Shown: positions 37,927-47,385, numbered from the stretch's first letter. The stretch is DNA of 64,000 nt from an uncultured Nitrosomonas sp. (GCA_902826115.1 CADEDO010000012.1:1-64000); one strand, 5' to 3'. Numbers and translations: made by a program. The notes: generated from the sequence alone by a model not told the origin.

Positions 37927-39519
37927 ATGATGCACATCGATTATAAAAGACGGCAATTCCTGCAGTATGCTACGTTAGGCACAATCGCTGCTTCATTGCC
38001 GGGTTTGGCCTGGGCCGAAAGCCCTACAGTTAATGCGACTCCCAATGAGGCTTTCAAGGCGGATGTTGAGATTGCATTAACTGCACAAACGGCAGATGTC
38101 CCCATTCTGTCGGGCGCTCATACCCATGTTTTTAAGTACTATGGAAAGCTGATCAAGGGGCCACAGACTACGTTAAAAGAATTGCCGGGTTATTTGGGAC
38201 CGATTCTTAATTTTCAGCAAGGCCAGAAAGTTCGAATAATTTTTTATAACCAATTACCAGAACCCTGCATTACTCACTGGCACGGTATGCATATGCCGCA
38301 AGTGATGGATGGGCATCCCATGTATGAGATTAGACGTGGTGAGCGATATGTTTATGAATTTGAGGTGAAGAATCCCGCCGGCACGAATTGGTATCACTCG
38401 CATACGCATGAATTAACAGCGCCACAGGTCTATCAAGGGTTGGCAGGACTTATTACGATCTCCGATGAAGCCGAGCAGAAACTGGATTTGCCGAATGGTG
38501 AGTATGATATGCCGCTGGTGATTCAGGATCGCAGTTTTACCAATGGCAATCAATTGCGCTATGTACTTAACATGCATCAGCGTATGAGAGGGTTTCTAGG
38601 CGACACGATTCTGGTGAATGGTCAGGAAAACAGTATTTTTCCTGTAAAAACCAAAGCATATCGTTTGCGTATTTTGAATGGCTCGAATTCCAGAATCTAC
38701 AAATTGGGCTGGGACGATGGCACACCCATGATCGCGATCGGTACGGATGGTGGATTACTGGCAAAACCTGAGACATTCCCTTACATCATGCTGGCACCCG
38801 CTGAGCGTGTAGAGCTGTGGGTTGATTTTAGCGGTCGCAAACTTGGTTCCGACTTGACGCTGCAAAGTCTCTCTTATCAGGGAGCTGGGCACATGGGAGG
38901 TGGCATGGGAAGGGGTGGAATGGGCATGATGGGGGGGGGCTCGGGCCAGGATGGAGTACTCACCATTGCCCGGTTTCGTATCACCGAGCAGGTGAGCGAT
39001 TCCCCCAAACTGCCGGTGGAGCTCGTGCCTATGCATCGATTGACCCATCAGGACATTTCCAATCCCGGCAGAACGGTTCCGATTGCAATAGGCATGCGGC
39101 ATATGGCATTCCAATTGAATGGCAGGACATTTGAAATGCAAGATTATATGGAAAACGAGAAAATTCCGCTCAATACGGTTCAGAAAATCAAGATATTCCA
39201 CGAGGGCGGAATGATGGGCAGAGGAATGCGTGGAGGCCGAGGCGGTATGGGTATGATGATGTCATTGCCGCACCCTATTCATTTGCACGGTCAGCAGTTT
39301 CAAATTCTGGCGCGCACGCAAGCCAGTCCAAGTAGAGAGTACGATTCGGTTAAAGACGGATTCATTAACAGCGGATGGAAGGATACTGTATTGGTCATGC
39401 CAGGAGAAGAAGTGGAGATTATCAAACCTTTTAAAGATTATGCAGGGCTGTTTCTTTACCATTGCCATAATCTGGAACATGAAGATATGGGTATGATGCG
39501 CAATTTTTATGTGAGCTGA
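37927..39519 (+). CDS. Tat-exported multicopper oxidase
   Basis: A 530-residue three-domain multicopper oxidase. Residues 8-30 form a Tat leader (KRRQFLQYATLG, ending LAWA). Copper ligands are seen in HWHGMH, NWYHSHTHE, HPIHLHGQQF and FLYHCHNLEHEDMGMM, which give the type 2/3 cluster and the type 1 Cys with an axial Met. Between domains a Gly/Met-rich insert (about residues 322-340) and a second (about 428-445) resemble the copper-sensing Met-rich loops of CueO and CopA. A role in cuprous oxidation or copper tolerance is likely. A G9 run at 38931-38939 lies in the first insert, in frame. Confidence 0.92.
   Translation: MMHIDYKRRQFLQYATLGTIAASLPGLAWAESPTVNATPNEAFKADVEIALTAQTADVPILSGAHTHVFKYYGKLIKGPQTTLKELPGYLGPILNFQQGQKVRIIFYNQLPEPCITHWHGMHMPQVMDGHPMYEIRRGERYVYEFEVKNPAGTNWYHSHTHELTAPQVYQGLAGLITISDEAEQKLDLPNGEYDMPLVIQDRSFTNGNQLRYVLNMHQRMRGFLGDTILVNGQENSIFPVKTKAYRLRILNGSNSRIYKLGWDDGTPMIAIGTDGGLLAKPETFPYIMLAPAERVELWVDFSGRKLGSDLTLQSLSYQGAGHMGGGMGRGGMGMMGGGSGQDGVLTIARFRITEQVSDSPKLPVELVPMHRLTHQDISNPGRTVPIAIGMRHMAFQLNGRTFEMQDYMENEKIPLNTVQKIKIFHEGGMMGRGMRGGRGGMGMMMSLPHPIHLHGQQFQILARTQASPSREYDSVKDGFINSGWKDTVLVMPGEEVEIIKPFKDYAGLFLYHCHNLEHEDMGMMRNFYVS
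38931..38939 (+). repeat. G9 homopolymer inside the multicopper oxidase gene
   Basis: Nine G residues within the Met-rich loop coding region. In the given sequence the frame is kept (MMGGGS). A change of one base would end the enzyme early. Confidence 0.85.
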
Positions 39520-39597
39520 TGATCTCTTTGGTTGGGATTCGTTTTTAGTATCTGATGAAAGTAAATATTCATTCAAGCAAGGATTGTATTAATCACG

Positions 39598-39672
39598 ATG
39601 ACAAAGAAAACTGAGATTAAATGGCTGAGCGAGCCGGCTGCACATAATTCTCCGGCGGCAATGTCTTCTTAG
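39598..39672 (+). pseudogene. Short truncated reading frame, possible remnant
   Basis: ATG at 39598 opens a 24-codon frame (TKKTEIKWLSEPAAHNSPAA) closed by TAG at 39670. An AAGGA lies about 14 bases upstream. The phrase KWLSEPxxHxxPAA recalls the N-terminus of a family of ParB-like small proteins, from memory only, so this may be the stump of such a gene. Confidence 0.25.
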
Positions 39673-39697
39673 TAATACAAAAGAAAAGGCGTGAAAT

Positions 39698-40033
39698 TTG
39701 ATTGAGGATTTAGAAAAGACCGATTCAACAGTCGTCATGGATGAGATTCAACTCATTTTGGCCGAGAAACGCACTTCACTTTCTGTGATGAGAACGGGGA
39801 TAGCCATATTAGCGCTTCCCTTGTCCGTGATGAGCGTGCTGGTCGCTACCTCAAGATTATATGATGCCCTCAGCGTGTTACATTTTCTGATCCCGTTGGG
39901 AATTTTGAACCTTGCTTTAGTTGGATTAAGTGTTTACCTGATTATTCGCTCGATCATACGGATTCATTTTTATGACAAGCTGCTTTATAAAATCAAGTTA
40001 AAGAAAAGCGAGCTGGCTGATCTGATTGAATGA
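39698..40033 (+). CDS. DUF202-like small membrane protein
   Basis: Up to 111 residues from a TTG at 39698; an ATG at 39737 would give 98. LAEKRTSLSVMRTGIAILAL matches the DUF202/YidH opening (ExRTxLAxxRTG). Two hydrophobic helices follow (about 25-47 and 63-90), with a basic C-terminal tail. The usual DUF202 protein has three helices, so this is a short or divergent form. Function is unknown. It follows the multicopper oxidase by 178 bases. Confidence 0.55.
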   Translation: MIEDLEKTDSTVVMDEIQLILAEKRTSLSVMRTGIAILALPLSVMSVLVATSRLYDALSVLHFLIPLGILNLALVGLSVYLIIRSIIRIHFYDKLLYKIKLKKSELADLIE

Positions 40034-40264
40034 AATTAATCTGAAGCTATTAGCTTAGACTCAGAAGCTATTCAAAAGAAAGAGTATATAAGCAATTGAG
40101 TGATTTTTTTTACAAAAGCATACCCAAAGTTCCGAAGGCTTGTTCAATCGTCACAACAGTTATTTGAATCAGGATTTGTAAGCAGAAAGACACATAAAAG
40201 TCTAAAGAATTATGATTGGTTTTCGTTAAAAGAACATACTTTTCTCTTAATAAAAATTAAGAAT

Positions 40265-41986
40265 ATGAGCTTCTCGATTAATACCAATTTGAGTTCACTG
40301 AATAGTTCGAGGCTTTTGTCTTCGTCTGAAACCAATTTGAGTCGTGCGATGGAACGACTTTCGTCAGGTATTCGTATTAACAGTGCTCGGGATGATGCTG
40401 CGGGTTTGGCAATTTCTGAGCGAATGACGAGTCAGATTCGCGGTTTAAATCAAGCGACAAGGAATGCTAATGATGGTATTTCCATGCTTCAGACCGCTGA
40501 TGGCGCCCTGGCTTCCATGACATCCTCATTGCAGCGTATTCGTGAACTTTCCATACAAGCAGCAAATTCGACAAATAGTGCCAGTGACAAGAGGGCGCTG
40601 CAAGAAGAAGCGAACCAACTTATCCAAGAGATTGAAAGAATTTCAACTACAACCACTTTTAATGGCGACAGGATATTTGATTTCACTGGCAGCAGTGTTT
40701 TAGGTGATCCGGATAAACTGGCTGTTGTTTATGGGTTGCAAAATGGTTGGTTAGAACAGGCGGAAAGTCAAATACAGGAATATTTTGGAATTTCTGGTGA
40801 CGGTGCTGATATGAGTATTGAACTAACCACGTTTACTGATGGTGCAGGTGGTACGGCTGCTCGAGTTGTTGGTTCGGTACCTGGGAGTTATACAGGTAAA
40901 GCAACTGATGTTAAGTTGCAGATTGATATGAGTGATTTTACTCCTCCCAATTTACCAAATGGCGGGTCAGCTCCATTCTACAATGACCGGATTATTTCGC
41001 ACGAAATGGTTCATGCCGTTATGTATCGCAGTATGAATATAGCATCTATGTTCGATCCTGCGGTTGATCAGACATGGTTTCTGGAAGGAGCCGCTGAATT
41101 TATTCATGGTGCCGATGAACGTTTGCAGTCTTCAATTAGCAGCATCGGGATAGGCGGTGTGATGACTAAAGCAACGACTTTTGGTTCGGCTGGAGCTGGA
41201 TGGGGAGGTACTTCTGATGATTACTCTGCAGCTTATACTGCTGTCCGCTATCTACATCAGGCAATCAAAGATAATGGTGGTTCAGGCATTAAAGATGTGA
41301 TGGTTTACTTGAATCAAAATCAGAGTGCTACACTCAGCCAAGCGATTAATGCCGCTACTGGGGGAGTGTATGCTGATGCTGATGCATTCAATGCCGATTT
41401 TGTAGCGAATGGCGCAGCATTTATAGCTGGATTTAATCTAACTGATACAGATACTGGGGCAGTCGGTGGAGCAAATGCTGATGGGGGTGCAATAAAAACA
41501 GCCGAAAGTGTAAATTCTGATATTAGTACCAAAGGCGGCAAGAATCCCATGAGCGGATTTAATGAAATATGGGAAGTTATTGGTATGGCTGCAGTAGGAA
41601 ATAACAAGCAACTTCAAGTTGGAGCTAATAATGCACAAACACTGGATGTGACTTTTGGGGCAGTCAATACCGCTGCGATGAGTATCCAAGATATCGATCT
41701 AATTAGTAATACAGGATTTACTATTTATAAAATGGATCTTGCGTTGGATCACATAAATCAGGAAAGATCTAAAATCGGCGCTCAATTAAATCGATTGGAG
41801 TCTGTTGTTGCAAATAACCAAACCAGTGGCGAGGCTGCTTCGGCTAGTCGATCACGAATTCAAGATGCTGACTATGCCATAGAGACAGCATCACTTACCA
41901 AAACTCAGATCATGCAGCAAGCCGCTACGGCGGTATTGGCGCAAGCAAATACTTCTCCTCGACTGTTATTGACACTGCTATCCTAA
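40265..41986 (+). CDS. Flagellin with inserted zinc-metallopeptidase domain (flagellinolysin type)
   Basis: From ATG 40265 the protein has 573 residues. Residues 1-140 are a canonical flagellin D0/D1 N-terminus ([40 protein letters not shown]) and about 490-573 the C-terminal partner ([20 protein letters not shown], ending [15 protein letters not shown]). The variable centre is replaced by a gluzincin-like peptidase: [15 protein letters not shown] with HExxH at 246-250, then [12 protein letters not shown] with Glu274 as the probable third zinc ligand. This is the arrangement of flagellinolysins, where the filament surface carries protease. An upstream TTG frame from 40100 is judged non-coding. 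No other flagellar gene is in the window, and no clear sigma28 promoter was found. Confidence 0.9.
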   Translation: MSFSINTNLSSLNSSRLLSSSETNLSRAMERLSSGIRINSARDDAAGLAISERMTSQIRGLNQATRNANDGISMLQTADGALASMTSSLQRIRELSIQAANSTNSASDKRALQEEANQLIQEIERISTTTTFNGDRIFDFTGSSVLGDPDKLAVVYGLQNGWLEQAESQIQEYFGISGDGADMSIELTTFTDGAGGTAARVVGSVPGSYTGKATDVKLQIDMSDFTPPNLPNGGSAPFYNDRIISHEMVHAVMYRSMNIASMFDPAVDQTWFLEGAAEFIHGADERLQSSISSIGIGGVMTKATTFGSAGAGWGGTSDDYSAAYTAVRYLHQAIKDNGGSGIKDVMVYLNQNQSATLSQAINAATGGVYADADAFNADFVANGAAFIAGFNLTDTDTGAVGGANADGGAIKTAESVNSDISTKGGKNPMSGFNEIWEVIGMAAVGNNKQLQVGANNAQTLDVTFGAVNTAAMSIQDIDLISNTGFTIYKMDLALDHINQERSKIGAQLNRLESVVANNQTSGEAASASRSRIQDADYAIETASLTKTQIMQQAATAVLAQANTSPRLLLTLLS

Positions 41987-42259
41987 CTTAGGTGGTTGTG
42001 GGAAAAAGCGAGCAATGCTGTTTGATATTGGCTCGATTGCGAACTTAAGCGTCGATTGCATGTGCGAGTATGTTTAATTCTTAGACTTTCTCCATGTGAT
42101 GTGTCTACTGCTGGTTGCTTCAATGCTTTATGATGCATCCTGTTTTTTGAGTTCATAGTAAACTCTGAACCTCCTGGTTTTAGCTGATTCAATGACTACT
42201 TGATTCTTAGTATGATCATATGAATTCATTTTGTTACTACGAGGTGCGTGCAATCTCTC

Positions 42260-42637
42260 ATGATTAAAATCCCGTTGATGTTTTTTCTGCTGATCTCATC
42301 TTCCATGGTTTATGCTATGGATTTCATATGCGAAGCCGAATCAGGGAATTCATCTGCATCAATCAAACCTGTTGTTAGCCTCGATCCCTATGAGACGAAT
42401 CAAGTCGATCTTTCCGGGAATTTTAGATTTTCAGCACAGTATTTGCTCAGCAAGGAGAAGCTAAAAACTTTCGTTTATCATTATGCTAAGGACCGGTACA
42501 TCTTGATTCATGCAGCAGAATACAGGGTAGAAAAAAATAACTGTAGCCAATACGAACAAGGGTTGGGAGTGAATAAAGTTTACTCAGCGGAAATGGAGCG
42601 CGAATTTTTGTTCAAATGCAGATCAATTTGTCGTTAA
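42260..42637 (+). CDS. Small exported protein
   Basis: From ATG 42260 about 125 residues; a GTG at 42248 is also possible because GAGG lies three bases before it. The N-terminus (IKIPLMFFLLISSSMVYA) is a signal peptide. The mature part holds three cysteines beside FICEAE, NNCSQYE and FKCRSICR, which may form disulfides in the periplasm. No family recognised. It lies 32 bases upstream of the capA-like gene and could share its transcript. Confidence 0.6.
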   Translation: MIKIPLMFFLLISSSMVYAMDFICEAESGNSSASIKPVVSLDPYETNQVDLSGNFRFSAQYLLSKEKLKTFVYHYAKDRYILIHAAEYRVEKNNCSQYEQGLGVNKVYSAEMEREFLFKCRSICR

Positions 42638-42668
42638 TCAGATTTATTGTCACTTATGGACAATTCTC

Positions 42669-43595
42669 ATGAAATTCCTCGTAATTTTTTTATTACTGCT
42701 GATTCTCAATACGAAAGCTTATTCAGAAGAGAAGACCATCAGAATGCTTTTTGTAGGCGATGTGATGCTGGATGAATTGCCAGGAGAAATGATAAAACAA
42801 GGGAAGAATCCATTTTCTGCGTTTGATCAAATATTCGAGAAAGCGGATGTCGCCATTGGAAATCTGGAGTGCGTGATCAGCGAGAAAGGTGAACCGGAGA
42901 AAAAACCCTTTACCTTCAGAGCGCACCCTAGAGTGATTCCTCTGCTGAAAAAGTATTTTAGTGCTTTATCGCTTGCGAACAATCACAGCGGAGATTACGG
43001 GCCTTTGGCTTTTTCAGATATGCTGGATTTGTTGGATCAGAATGGTGTGCTGTATTTTGGTGGTGGGCAAAATATCAGACTAGCTCACGAGCCGCAGATG
43101 ATCGGAATTAAAGGCAAAAGAATCGCCATATTGGGTTACAACGAATTCTTGCCAAGAAGTTTTGAAGCATTGAACGATCGCTCCGGGATTGCCTGGAGTG
43201 ATGACGATTATGTCATTTATGATATCCAGCGCGCCAAGATTGAATATAAAGCGGATGTTGTGATTGTTTATCCGCATTGGGGTTGGGAACGGGAAAAAAT
43301 AGCGTCTGCACGTCAAATGAAACTGGCTCGTATCATGATTGATGCTGGTGCAGATGTCATTGTGGGAGCACATCCGCATGTCACGCAAAATATCGAGTGG
43401 TACAAAGATAAACCGATCTTTTATAGCTTGGGTAATTTTGTTTTTAACGGTTTTGATGAAGGAGAAGAAACCACGGGTTGGGCATTGGAACTGTCTATTT
43501 CTCCAGATCTACAAATAACCTGGAAAATACATATTGCTAAACTGGATCAAAATGGTATCCCTCAATATGCTGGAGAGCTTAAAGATATTCCTTAA
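42669..43595 (+). CDS. CapA-family metallophosphatase-like protein
   Basis: A 308-residue protein with a signal peptide (about 1-20, KFLVIFLLLLILNTKAYS). The CapA/PGA-cap fold motifs are MLFVGDVMLDE, AIGNLECVISEKG, SLANNHSGDYG, VYPHWGWE and IVGAHPHVTQNIEW followed by YSLGNFVF. Bacillus CapA helps make or export poly-gamma-glutamate, but most proteobacterial members are of unknown role. No capB or capC is in the window. The exported location and neighbour suggest an envelope function. Confidence 0.88.
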   Translation: MKFLVIFLLLLILNTKAYSEEKTIRMLFVGDVMLDELPGEMIKQGKNPFSAFDQIFEKADVAIGNLECVISEKGEPEKKPFTFRAHPRVIPLLKKYFSALSLANNHSGDYGPLAFSDMLDLLDQNGVLYFGGGQNIRLAHEPQMIGIKGKRIAILGYNEFLPRSFEALNDRSGIAWSDDDYVIYDIQRAKIEYKADVVIVYPHWGWEREKIASARQMKLARIMIDAGADVIVGAHPHVTQNIEWYKDKPIFYSLGNFVFNGFDEGEETTGWALELSISPDLQITWKIHIAKLDQNGIPQYAGELKDIP

Positions 43596-43747
43596 GGAAA
43601 ACGTTATTAAGGCAGTCTGGCAGTGCATTAATTTGGATCTTTGGGCGAATCGTTTCCGAAATGATCAGATGAGTAATGTTTTTGACCCATGAATGCCGTA
43701 TAGATAGAATGACACAAAGAATAAATTACACCCTGGGGGAGTTCATC

Positions 43748-44602
43748 ATGCCTAGCAGTATTGATTTAAAACAGTTTCTTGGACGTATCAACTCACTTCC
43801 TGCCATGCCGGTCATCGCGCAAAAAATGCTGGCATTACCTCTGGATACAGATGACGGGGAAACGCAATTACTTAAGCTTATTGCGCAAGACCCACAAATT
43901 TCCGCCAAAATAATCGGATTGTCCAATTCTGCGCTGTTTAGTGTGCCGGGCATGATTGCATCAATCAGTGATGCCGCCATGCACCTGGGTTTGACTCAAG
44001 TTAAATCGGTTGCAATTGGTATGGCGACACTGTCAGCTCTGACCAAGCTTCCTGAAGGCAAGCTTAAGTCAACTGACTTGTGGATGCACAGTATGGCCAT
44101 CGCAATTGCCATGCGTACCATTGCCAGTCATATGCCAGCGAACTTACGTCCGCTGAACGATAAAATATTTTTGGCAGGTTTGCTGCATGATATCGGCTAT
44201 AACGCATTGAATTTCCTGGATACTAACGCCAGTAACGCGTTGTATGAGAAATTGAATGCTGCACCAACGGCATCTTTATCGGAAATCGAGCATGAGCTGC
44301 TCGGCATAGATCACGGTGAAATCGGGGCACAGCTCGGCCAGCATTGGGGGTTGCCGGAAGAAATCGTTGCCGTGATCCGCTATCATCACACGCCGACAAA
44401 CACGCATGCCAGCGTCGGTCAACCCCTGATCAATCTGGTCTATATCGCTGAGAAAATGTTGCCGAATTTTGGCATCACTGAACACACGGCACAACAAGTC
44501 TCTGAGCAAGAATGGAGTGAATTGGGTATTTCTCTCAGTGAAATCAATACTATCATTGAAGAAATGAGTGCCGTTGCTGAGCAAGTTAGCCAGCTTCGTT
44601 GA
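43748..44602 (+). CDS. HDOD domain protein
   Basis: From ATG 43748 the protein has 284 residues; that start follows GGGGAG at 43736-43741. LKQFLGRINSLPAMPVIAQKM opens an HDOD domain, with KIIGLSNSALFSVPGMIASI and GLTQVKSVAIGMATLSAL. FLAGLLHDIGYNALNFL and DHGEIGAQLGQHWGLPEEIV are its degenerate HD part. HDOD proteins act in signalling, often beside cyclic-di-GMP enzymes, without proven catalysis. No output domain is attached. A role in motility or stress signalling is inference. Confidence 0.9.
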   Translation: MPSSIDLKQFLGRINSLPAMPVIAQKMLALPLDTDDGETQLLKLIAQDPQISAKIIGLSNSALFSVPGMIASISDAAMHLGLTQVKSVAIGMATLSALTKLPEGKLKSTDLWMHSMAIAIAMRTIASHMPANLRPLNDKIFLAGLLHDIGYNALNFLDTNASNALYEKLNAAPTASLSEIEHELLGIDHGEIGAQLGQHWGLPEEIVAVIRYHHTPTNTHASVGQPLINLVYIAEKMLPNFGITEHTAQQVSEQEWSELGISLSEINTIIEEMSAVAEQVSQLR

Positions 44603-44811
44603 GATTGTTTGTTATTGCCTCCGAATTGTGTGGCGATTAAAAATGCCTCGGAGAAATGATTCTTTTATAAGCCTTCAATGGCTAAGTGTTTTTTGGGGTC
44701 TTTCATAGTTAGCGCTTGAAACCAATTCTGTATTGGTTTAACGTGTAGCCTTATTGCCAATCAAACAGCTGGATCCAGCAGTAAAACTACTAGCCAGAAG
44801 GACCAAGCCCT

Positions 44812-45324
44812 ATGTTTAATTTAGGCTCCATGCTCAATTTAGGCTCCAATGAGCCGGTCTTAGGCAGAGCATCTACCGTGGTTGAATGTTCTGCCGGAGA
44901 ACTTTTCCAATACCTTGGAGAAGGTTTGTTTCAGAATTATCCTAAGTGGTCCCCTGAGGTCAAGGAACTTGAACAGATAACTCCCGGACCAGTGAAACTA
45001 GGAACCATTGGTCGGCAAGTGCGCGTTGATCAGGGGCGTCGTACAGAATCCCGGTTCAAGATTTCTGCGTACGAACCAGGTGTTCGCATCACATTGGTTG
45101 GAGTGCCTGATCCTTTTCGTTGTTCTTATGAATTACAAGCCATTGATCCTAACAAAACTACTAAACTGACATTTTCTTTTGAGTTACTTGAGATTTTAGT
45201 GGTCATGCGGCCTTTTGAAGGACTGGTGCGTGCTGCCATCAAAGATGGTGCTGAACATACCGTACAAAATATCAAGCGTTTGGTTGAGAAGGATAATGTG
45301 AAGGCTGCATCGAATTTGGTGTAA
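44812..45324 (+). CDS. SRPBCC-fold (polyketide cyclase-like) protein
   Basis: A 170-residue START-like protein of the SRPBCC superfamily: a helix-grip fold with VVECSAGELFQYLGEGLFQN, WSPEVKELEQITPGPVKLGT, FKISAYEPGVRITLVG and a long C-terminal helix (GLVRAAIKDGAEHTVQNIKR). Such proteins bind lipid-like or aromatic ligands and include polyketide cyclases. The first two six-codon units are a tandem duplication (FNLGSM/LNLGSN), so the start could be either ATG (44812 or 44830). It lies about 92 bases upstream of a methyltransferase gene and may form a pair with it. Confidence 0.8.
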   Translation: MFNLGSMLNLGSNEPVLGRASTVVECSAGELFQYLGEGLFQNYPKWSPEVKELEQITPGPVKLGTIGRQVRVDQGRRTESRFKISAYEPGVRITLVGVPDPFRCSYELQAIDPNKTTKLTFSFELLEILVVMRPFEGLVRAAIKDGAEHTVQNIKRLVEKDNVKAASNLV

Positions 45325-45416
45325 TCTTGATGCGTAATTGTCCAGTATTGTTCAATGTGTAATGAATACATGCAGTTGCCAGTCTTTGCTGGTCGATTGA
45401 AGTAAAAGGAGGATTG

Positions 45417-46451
45417 ATGGCACAAGATACTTTTTCCAATATCCAACCACCGCGTGTGGATGATCGTCCGGTATGGGATGTGATCTTTGCGGTTTACGGC
45501 TATCCGGCACTCCTGTTAGCGCATCGATTAAAAGTTTTTCCATTGCTCGCGGCGGGTCCTCGTCCTCTGGCAGATATTTGTGACGCGCTAAAAATCAAAC
45601 CGCGTCCGGCTGAAGCGATTCTAACGGTGGCTACAGCATTGGGTTTTCTGTCTTTGCAAAATGGAAATTACGCGCTGACTCCGGTTGCCGAGGAATATCT
45701 GCTTGAAAAAAGCCCAAGTTACTTTGGATACTTGTGGGATCTGATGATCGATAATTATCAGGTATGTTCCTTCTCAAGCCTGGAGAAAGCAATTCTCGCG
45801 GATGCTCCGCAGACTTATGGGGGGGGCAATATTTATCAATCGCACGAAGAACAAATCGAACTGCTACATCGCTTCACGCGCGGCATGCACAGCATGAGCA
45901 TGGCATCTGCGCTTTACTGGCCCGGCATCCTGGATTTGTCTCGGCATAAAATGATGCTTGATATCGGGGGAAGTTCAGGCGCTCATTCTATTGGCGCCGC
46001 CTTAAGATTACCCAATTTACATGCGCTGATACTGGATTTCCCGCAGGTCTGTGAAGTAGCGCAAGGGTATATTGCCCAGTATGGCTTGCAGGCTCGCGTT
46101 AAAACACACGAAAGCAGCATCTGGTGCGATCACTGGCCTGCTGCTGATTTGCACTTTTTCTCAAATATTTATCATGATTGGCCACTAGAAAAAGGACACT
46201 TCCTGACTGCGAAGAGTTTCGAAAATCTTGAGTCGGGAGGGCGTATCATTATCCATGAAATGCTTTATGACGATGAGAAAAAAGGCCCTTTTGCTTCCGC
46301 GGCATTTAGCATGATGATGATGGGCTGGACGGAAGGCAAGCAGTATTCCGGACTGGAATTCTCGGTGATGATGAAAGAAATTGGTTTTGAAGACATTCAA
46401 ATTCATCGGGCCTTTGGATATTACAGTATGGTGACAGGCCTTAAACCATAG
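45417..46451 (+). CDS. SAM-dependent O-methyltransferase
   Basis: A 344-residue plant-COMT/acetylserotonin-methyltransferase-like protein. The N-terminal winged-helix dimerisation domain (about 10-105) includes LAHRLKVFPLLAAGPRPLAD. The SAM-binding part shows LDIGGSSGAHSIGAAL and HALILDFPQVCEVA, and FFSNIYHDWPLEKGHFL carries the His-Asp catalytic pair of the family. ATG 45417 is chosen because GGAGG is four bases upstream; the overlapping TTG at 45414 is less likely. A terminator follows. The substrate is unknown; the neighbouring SRPBCC gene hints at a small hydrophobic or aromatic ligand. A G8 run at 45829-45836 lies in frame. Confidence 0.88.
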   Translation: MAQDTFSNIQPPRVDDRPVWDVIFAVYGYPALLLAHRLKVFPLLAAGPRPLADICDALKIKPRPAEAILTVATALGFLSLQNGNYALTPVAEEYLLEKSPSYFGYLWDLMIDNYQVCSFSSLEKAILADAPQTYGGGNIYQSHEEQIELLHRFTRGMHSMSMASALYWPGILDLSRHKMMLDIGGSSGAHSIGAALRLPNLHALILDFPQVCEVAQGYIAQYGLQARVKTHESSIWCDHWPAADLHFFSNIYHDWPLEKGHFLTAKSFENLESGGRIIIHEMLYDDEKKGPFASAAFSMMMMGWTEGKQYSGLEFSVMMKEIGFEDIQIHRAFGYYSMVTGLKP

Positions 46452-46493
46452 CTGTTCGGTTTACAGTTAAATTCCCTTAGAACTTTTCGATCT

Positions 46494-46525
46494 GTGAATA
46501 GTCCCCTGAAGAGGGGATTATTCAC
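46494..46525 (+). terminator. Rho-independent terminator of the methyltransferase unit
   Basis: A 14-base-pair stem (one G-U pair) with a GAAG loop: left arm 46494-46507, loop 46508-46511, right arm 46512-46525. The right arm ends in TTATTCAC and is followed by TTTTC. It lies 43 bases after the stop at 46451. Confidence 0.75.
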
Positions 46526-46675
46526 TTTTCAATTAACATGAATGAAGTTTGTCGATATTGTTAACAAAAGTGTTAAGTAAACAAGGCCTAATGGAAGATA
46601 TATACGCAATGAACAAAGAACTGCCGTAAGAAACTCGGTCAGTTGATAAAAAATTGCTTCGTAAAGGAATTTAGA

Positions 46676-46849
46676 ATGAAAAGAAAACAGATTTTGAGTG
46701 TGATTGCTTTACTGATGTTATTGCCTTTGCTATCTGGGTGCTGGACATTGGTTGCAGCTGGTGCGGGTGCTTATGGAGGGTATAAAATGAAAGAAAATGG
46801 CTATACCTTACAAAGTCCGATTGCGAAGGAAAAGAAATCGAATAAGTAA
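46676..46849 (+). CDS. Small lipoprotein
   Basis: A 57-residue protein. ATG 46676 is placed by AAGGA at 46664-46668. The leader KRKQILSVIALLMLLPLLSG ends in the lipobox LSGC at about residues 18-21. The mature part has a glycine-zipper-like segment (AAGAGAYGGYKMKENGY) and a Lys-rich tail, typical of small Lpp- or OsmB-like envelope proteins. Family not recognised. It is convergent with lspA and stands alone behind the terminator of the methyltransferase unit. Confidence 0.65.
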   Translation: MKRKQILSVIALLMLLPLLSGCWTLVAAGAGAYGGYKMKENGYTLQSPIAKEKKSNK

Positions 46850-46893
46850 GGTTGTCCAGTAGCAGAGATAGCATTGTAAGCGCCGAGCACTAC

Positions 46894-47385
46894 TCATTTG
46901 ATTTTCTTCTCAGCGGTTTCTGGATTCTCTTTATGTCGAAAGCTTTCATAAATCATCAGTGCGGCACCGATAAAGATGGCCGAATCGGCGATATTGAAAG
47001 CCGGCCAATGATAAGTGCCGATGTAAAAATCCAGAAAATCGACTACGTGACCCAATGTAATTCGATCATATAAGTTACCCAGCGCACCACCCAGAATCAA
47101 GCTCAATGAGGTGCAAAATAATTTCTCCTGCTTGTATTTGTTGAGTAAATAAATGATCAGTAAAGCTGCGCTGCTAGCGATGCCGGTCAGAAACCATCGC
47201 TGCCAGCCGGTTTCTTCACTCAGAAAGCTGAACGCTGCACCGGGATTGTAGGTGAGTACTAAGTTAAAGAAACTGGTGAGCGGAATGCTCTGACCGAATT
47301 CGAGTGCAGACTCTACCCAGTACTTGCTGGCGAGATCCAGGATCAGAACGATTAAGGCAATGCTCAGGCTGATGGACAGCTTCAT
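46894..47385 (-). CDS. lspA: Lipoprotein signal peptidase
   Basis: The ATG at 47385 (163 residues) is chosen because GGGGAG is seven bases upstream; a longer frame to 47427 adds only an unlikely leader. Four membrane helices are visible. GNLYDRITLGHVVDFLDFY and FNIADSAIFIGA hold the two catalytic aspartates of the A8 aspartyl peptidase, which cuts prolipoproteins at the diacylglyceryl cysteine. It is the last gene of a ribF-ileS-lspA string, 63 bases after ileS, the common proteobacterial order. Confidence 0.95.
   Translation of the reverse strand: MKLSISLSIALIVLILDLASKYWVESALEFGQSIPLTSFFNLVLTYNPGAAFSFLSEETGWQRWFLTGIASSAALLIIYLLNKYKQEKLFCTSLSLILGGALGNLYDRITLGHVVDFLDFYIGTYHWPAFNIADSAIFIGAALMIYESFRHKENPETAEKKIK

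Noticed and set aside
40100..40264. Upstream TTG extension and a sigma28-like pair (TACAAAAG and CCGA near 40112-40140) before the flagellin
   Set aside because: The extension has no conserved residues before the canonical SFSINTN start, and the promoter matches sigma28 at too few positions with the wrong spacing.
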